Below are positions 60,917 to 64,000 of a stretch of 64,000 bases of DNA, piece by piece. The DNA is from JAIQFL01 sp035295745. GTDB lineage: Bacteria; Acidobacteriota; Terriglobia; Bryobacterales; Bryobacteraceae. How positions within the stretch are numbered: position 1 is the stretch's first letter; every line of letters begins with the position of its first letter. A program made the position numbers and the translations under genes. Under the pieces are notes generated by a model. It was not told where the DNA came from and did not search any database. It saw nothing but the letters and a program-made list of their open reading frames with translations. The stretch is from the NCBI GenBank assembly GCA_035295745.1, contig DATGIL010000072.1, positions 62,001-126,000 on the forward strand. Direction: 5' to 3'.

Positions 60917-62416
60917 TTAATGAGGCCGCTGGGCGCCCGGCAGGCGGAACATCACTTGCAACCCCTTCCGCCATTCTATCGCGAGCCCGATGCGCTCCAC
61001 ATCGATCCGCGGTGAGAAAAAACCCAGAATCGTCTCCGTGGATGGATGAAATTCCAGCGATGGGGAGACCAGCAACAGCCGCGGCGGCTCGGACCGCAGC
61101 GCAATGCCCGGAAAATAGCCGTGCGCCGGAAACTCGCCGCGGTCCAGATGCCATTTGACGCGAATCCAATAGTCGAGAGCTTGCAGCGGCAGGTTGAGGT
61201 CCGCCGATGCCTTCAATTCAAGGACGGCCAGGCGGCCGGTGTAATCCACCGCCAGCAAGTCCATTATGCCGCGATCTCCGCCCGCGAATGCCGGCACCTG
61301 CCCGTATACCGGCGACGAATGCAGAGTAGCATCCAATGTCTGGATCTGCGCCCGTGCCTGAGATTCGAGCCATGCCTCCGGTTGCTGGCGATAGAGTGGA
61401 TGTTGGCGATCTTCCGCACCTGCCGATCGCACGCGGTCGAGTTCCTCTGCCAAGCCCACAATCTCCGCCAGGTGGTAGTCTTGCGCGGGCCGTCGATCCG
61501 ACAATCCAAAGACCAAGCCGCGCCCCGAGAGTTCCGCGAATTCGATACCGCGCACGCGGAGGCTGGTGCGTCCATCGTGCTTCGCTATGTTCTCTACTCC
61601 CGGCAGGGCCATCAGCGATTGCCAGGCCTCGGACGAATTAACGGGCTGACGGCAAAGCTCCAGGTGTGTATCCAGGTTGCCGTGGTCAAGAGGATCGACG
61701 CGCGCTACGAAGTCTTCCGCGGTGTACGAGAAGAGTTCGAACCGCGCGGCCGCATCGTCCAGGCAGAGGATTCGCAGTGCCGCTGCGCGTTCCTGTCCGG
61801 ACGGGACATACACGGCTAATCCTTCGATTGCCACACGGCGCTCGCGGGACCGCAAATACGCGAGCCAGATCAGGCCGAATGTGAGCACCGCGGCGGCGTC
61901 GCCGTCGGATGGGCATGCTATGGCTGCCCAGCCATGTTGGCCGTGGCGCAGGAAAGCGCGCGGGAATGCCGGCGAAAGGCTATACTCCAGGTTCGCTTCC
62001 GCGCTCAGTTCGGCCAGATTCCACTCCGGAAACTGGCGGCGCAGAAACAGACGGAAACGCTCGCGAAATACCAGCTTTCCGCTGCGCTGGCCCATCTCCG
62101 CACCGGCGCGACGTGAGAGGTCCAGCAGAAACAGCGGACCTTCCCGCTTCCCGAAGCGCTCCACGCACAACTCCAGGCGCGCCGGGGTGGGATCCTTAGC
62201 GGCAGTCACTCGCCGCGTCAGATTCCGCGTTCGGTCCCAGGCCTGCAGGAGAAGCCGCGAGCCACGCACCTCGAGTTCGAAGTTCTCCGCGGTGATGGCG
62301 AGTAACTCTTCGCCGGGTTCGAGCAGGGCCGGCTCGCGACAGTTTTTGAGGAAGCCCTCGATGACCGCACGGATCTCGACGGCACTTCGTCCGCCGGCCC
62401 GCTGGGAGGCTATCAC
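60917..62416 (-). CDS. Uncharacterised protein with possible PD-(D/E)XK nuclease core
   Basis: A 499-residue soluble protein I do not recognise as a known family. Near residues 386-402 it shows GIMDLLAVDYTGRLAVLELK: an Asp at the end of one strand and E-x-K on the next, the typical layout of PD-(D/E)XK nucleases (as in NucS or McrC), followed by a helix with a QALDYWIRV motif. The N-terminal 350 residues are mixed alpha/beta with no recognised domain. It lies between the DUF697-like gene and a divergent alpha/beta hydrolase. A nuclease role is inference only; no defence gene is next to it. Confidence 0.6.
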   Translation of the reverse strand: MIASQRAGGRSAVEIRAVIEGFLKNCREPALLEPGEELLAITAENFELEVRGSRLLLQAWDRTRNLTRRVTAAKDPTPARLELCVERFGKREGPLFLLDLSRRAGAEMGQRSGKLVFRERFRLFLRRQFPEWNLAELSAEANLEYSLSPAFPRAFLRHGQHGWAAIACPSDGDAAAVLTFGLIWLAYLRSRERRVAIEGLAVYVPSGQERAAALRILCLDDAAARFELFSYTAEDFVARVDPLDHGNLDTHLELCRQPVNSSEAWQSLMALPGVENIAKHDGRTSLRVRGIEFAELSGRGLVFGLSDRRPAQDYHLAEIVGLAEELDRVRSAGAEDRQHPLYRQQPEAWLESQARAQIQTLDATLHSSPVYGQVPAFAGGDRGIMDLLAVDYTGRLAVLELKASADLNLPLQALDYWIRVKWHLDRGEFPAHGYFPGIALRSEPPRLLLVSPSLEFHPSTETILGFFSPRIDVERIGLAIEWRKGLQVMFRLPGAQRPH

Positions 62417-62476
62417 GTGAAACCGGATTATAGCGCGCGGCTCGACCTCTGCCTATCGATGATATAGTTTTCGAAT

Positions 62477-63586
62477 ATGCAAGCAAGCGCTCTTGTGATG
62501 CTGGTGGCACTGCTGCCAATGGCCACCGCACAGGATCATCCGCGTGCCGCCCTGCCCGCGATTCCGGCCCCTCTCAGCGCGCCCAAACCCGGACCCGCGA
62601 CGGACGCTCCGTACGCGCCGCAACCCATTCTGCAGGGCGGGATCGTGATGACGCTGTATCCGCCCGGCTCGCCGTACCTCAAAATGGATCGCATCAAAGA
62701 GCCCGAGCAGTACAACATGAGCCAGGCTGTGCCGGGGCGTATCAGCAGCATTGTGAACATTCACAATCCGTCGATTGAAGTGCACACCGTGGAGCGCGGC
62801 ATCAATACCGGCGCGGCGATTATCGTAGTGGCCGGCGGCGGCCACAATTCGCTCAACGTGGGCGGCGAGAGCGCTGACTTCGTGCCTTTCTTCTACAACT
62901 ACGGCATCAACACCATCATTCTGCGGAGCCGTCTGCGCCGCGACGGCTACAATCCGCAGACGGACGAAGTTTACGACGCGCAGCAGTCGATCCGCATGGT
63001 GCGCGCGTATGCGAAGGAGTGGAATCTCGATCCCAACAAGATCGGCATCATGGGATTCTCAGCGGGCGCGGAACTGACTTCCGCCGCCGCGGTCTTGTAT
63101 GAGGATTGGGATAAGAAGAACAGTGACCCCGCAGATCCTCTGGCCGGAGTCACTTCGCGTCCTGACTTCGTGGGAATTATCTATCCGGGGCCGACGCCCT
63201 TCGCGCGCAATCGCACAGCGCCGCCGATTCCCCGCAATGCCCCGCCGGCCTTCATCGCCTGCGCCGGCTCCGACGACCAGATGCACACCATTTGGGCGAT
63301 GGATTACTTCTCCGCGATGCTTGCCATCCGCATTCCGAATATCGAGATGCATCTGTACGGCAACGGCCGCCATCCCGGCGATCCACTGCCGGATGGCAGT
63401 CGAATGTCCGGCGGTCTGACGGATCGGAACGACATTCCCTACGGCACCTGGCAGTATCGCTTCATCGACTGGTTCCGGGATTTGGGTTTCCTGCAGAAGT
63501 CCGGGGTGGAGACGAAAGCAGCGAAGGACATTCAGGCCTATCTTGCCACGCCGCCTCGTGGCGGTGGCCGGCGCGGACAGGAGTAG
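62477..63586 (+). CDS. Exported alpha/beta hydrolase
   Basis: A 369-residue secreted hydrolase: signal peptide (SALVMLVALLPMATA), then an alpha/beta fold with nucleophile Ser195 in GIMGFSAGAEL, Asp in CAGSDDQMHT and His in GNGRHPGDPL, a complete triad in family order. The oxyanion region is VVAGGGHNSL. Members cleave esters of carbohydrates or small acids. The C-terminus ends in a short Arg/Gly tail (PRGGGRRGQE) like the low-complexity tails of other exported hydrolases in this window. It is divergent from the possible nuclease gene with about 60 bp between starts. Confidence 0.88.
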   Translation: MQASALVMLVALLPMATAQDHPRAALPAIPAPLSAPKPGPATDAPYAPQPILQGGIVMTLYPPGSPYLKMDRIKEPEQYNMSQAVPGRISSIVNIHNPSIEVHTVERGINTGAAIIVVAGGGHNSLNVGGESADFVPFFYNYGINTIILRSRLRRDGYNPQTDEVYDAQQSIRMVRAYAKEWNLDPNKIGIMGFSAGAELTSAAAVLYEDWDKKNSDPADPLAGVTSRPDFVGIIYPGPTPFARNRTAPPIPRNAPPAFIACAGSDDQMHTIWAMDYFSAMLAIRIPNIEMHLYGNGRHPGDPLPDGSRMSGGLTDRNDIPYGTWQYRFIDWFRDLGFLQKSGVETKAAKDIQAYLATPPRGGGRRGQE

Positions 63587-63631
63587 CGAGGAGCCACCCA
63601 ACCCCCAACCCCCAACCCCTGCTTCCAACGT

Positions 63632-64000
63632 TTACTCCGCCCGCAGCGCCGTCATGGGATCGAGCCTTGCGGCGTTCCGAGCGGGCAAGTACGCCGCGCC
63701 TAACGCCACCGCGACCAGTAGTCCTGCTGCTGCGGTGAGCGTGAGCGGGTCGTCGGGAGCAACGCCGTAGAGGCTGGTGTGAATCAGCTTCGAGGCCGCC
63801 CAGACTAACCCGCTCCCCACCGCCAGTCCCACGGCAATAAGCCCCGCAGTCTCCCGAATGACCATGGCGACCACCCGGCTTGGCCGCGCTCCCAGAGCGA
63901 TTCGAACCGCCATTTCGTTTCTTCGCCGCGCGACGCCATACGACAGCACACCATACAACCCGATCGCAGCGAGGACGAGGGCTACGCATCCAAAGACCTC
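63632..64000 (-). CDS. C-terminal end of a second MacB-like permease (partial)
   Basis: The frame is open to the right edge of the window, so the gene continues beyond it. The 122 visible codons hold the last FtsX-type helices: AAIGLYGVLSYGVARRRNEM, AVRIALGARPSRVVAMVI, two hydrophobic segments and the ending ARNAARLDPMTALRAE. This is the tail of a MacB/ADOP permease related to the one at 15145-17793, here convergent with the alpha/beta hydrolase gene. Confidence 0.9.
   Translation of the reverse strand, partial: EVFGCVALVLAAIGLYGVLSYGVARRRNEMAVRIALGARPSRVVAMVIRETAGLIAVGLAVGSGLVWAASKLIHTSLYGVAPDDPLTLTAAAGLLVAVALGAAYLPARNAARLDPMTALRAE

Overview
The window is 64 kb of GC-rich chromosomal DNA from a bacterium with a large, secretion-heavy gene set. 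I infer an Acidobacteriota member, probably of the Solibacter/Bryobacter branch. The signs are MacB-like 'duplicated orphan' permeases, a sigma factor/anti-sigma/CHAT-TPR operon, glycine-rich exported hydrolases, a tricorn-type protease homologue and carboxypeptidase-regulatory-like secreted proteins. This is inference from gene content; no rRNA or other marker gene is present. I saw no tRNA, rRNA, CRISPR array, prophage or insertion sequence.

Layout. Positions 1-6.2 kb hold a chemotaxis operon (degenerate receiver fragment, cheY, cheA, a soluble receptor with tandem HAMP units, cheW, cheD); cheR and cheB are not in the window. From 6.2 to 19.2 kb are mostly single housekeeping or exported genes: a beta-propeller protein, an SDR, a cold-shock protein, an aminotransferase, an M28 peptidase, a LacI regulator, a phospholipase C-like protein, an eroded SDR relic, a large permease and lysA. 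From 19.2 to 23.3 kb is a decayed stretch: a SUKH-like gene, a gene split by a one-base frameshift, and a secreted protein gene with a partial broken copy of itself upstream. At 23.3-27.1 kb is a compact ECF sigma / zinc-finger anti-sigma / CHAT-TPR operon.

From 27.4 to 33.2 kb come an orphan Flp pilin, a lipoprotein overlapping a geranylgeranyl-reductase-type flavoprotein, hemL, a GPH/SLC45-type transporter and a CpoB/YbgF-like protein. A 36-37 bp tandem array bracketed by two palindromic elements occupies 33.2-33.6 kb. At 33.7-37.0 kb a PadR regulator heads an ABC exporter operon. At 37.2-43.6 kb is a bidirectional [NiFe] hydrogenase operon (hoxE, hoxF, hoxU, hoxY, hoxH) in which hoxF carries a GltD/NfnB-like flavoprotein domain. 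This fusion is the most interesting gene in the window because it adds a third potential pyridine-nucleotide/flavin site to the complex.

From 43.6 to 50 kb are a strongly structured intergenic region, an SPFH-domain protein with a small membrane partner, a lipoprotein and a tricorn-like protease. A 2073-residue secreted protein, combining DNRLRE, Ig-like, beta-helix and polysaccharide-lyase-like regions, fills 50.1-56.3 kb and is divergent from an ECF sigma factor that has no ordinary start codon. The remainder (57-64 kb) holds a zinc-ribbon membrane protein, an SDR overlapping a glycine-zipper protein, a DUF697-like protein, a protein with a possible PD-(D/E)XK nuclease core, a secreted alpha/beta hydrolase and the end of a second MacB-like permease.
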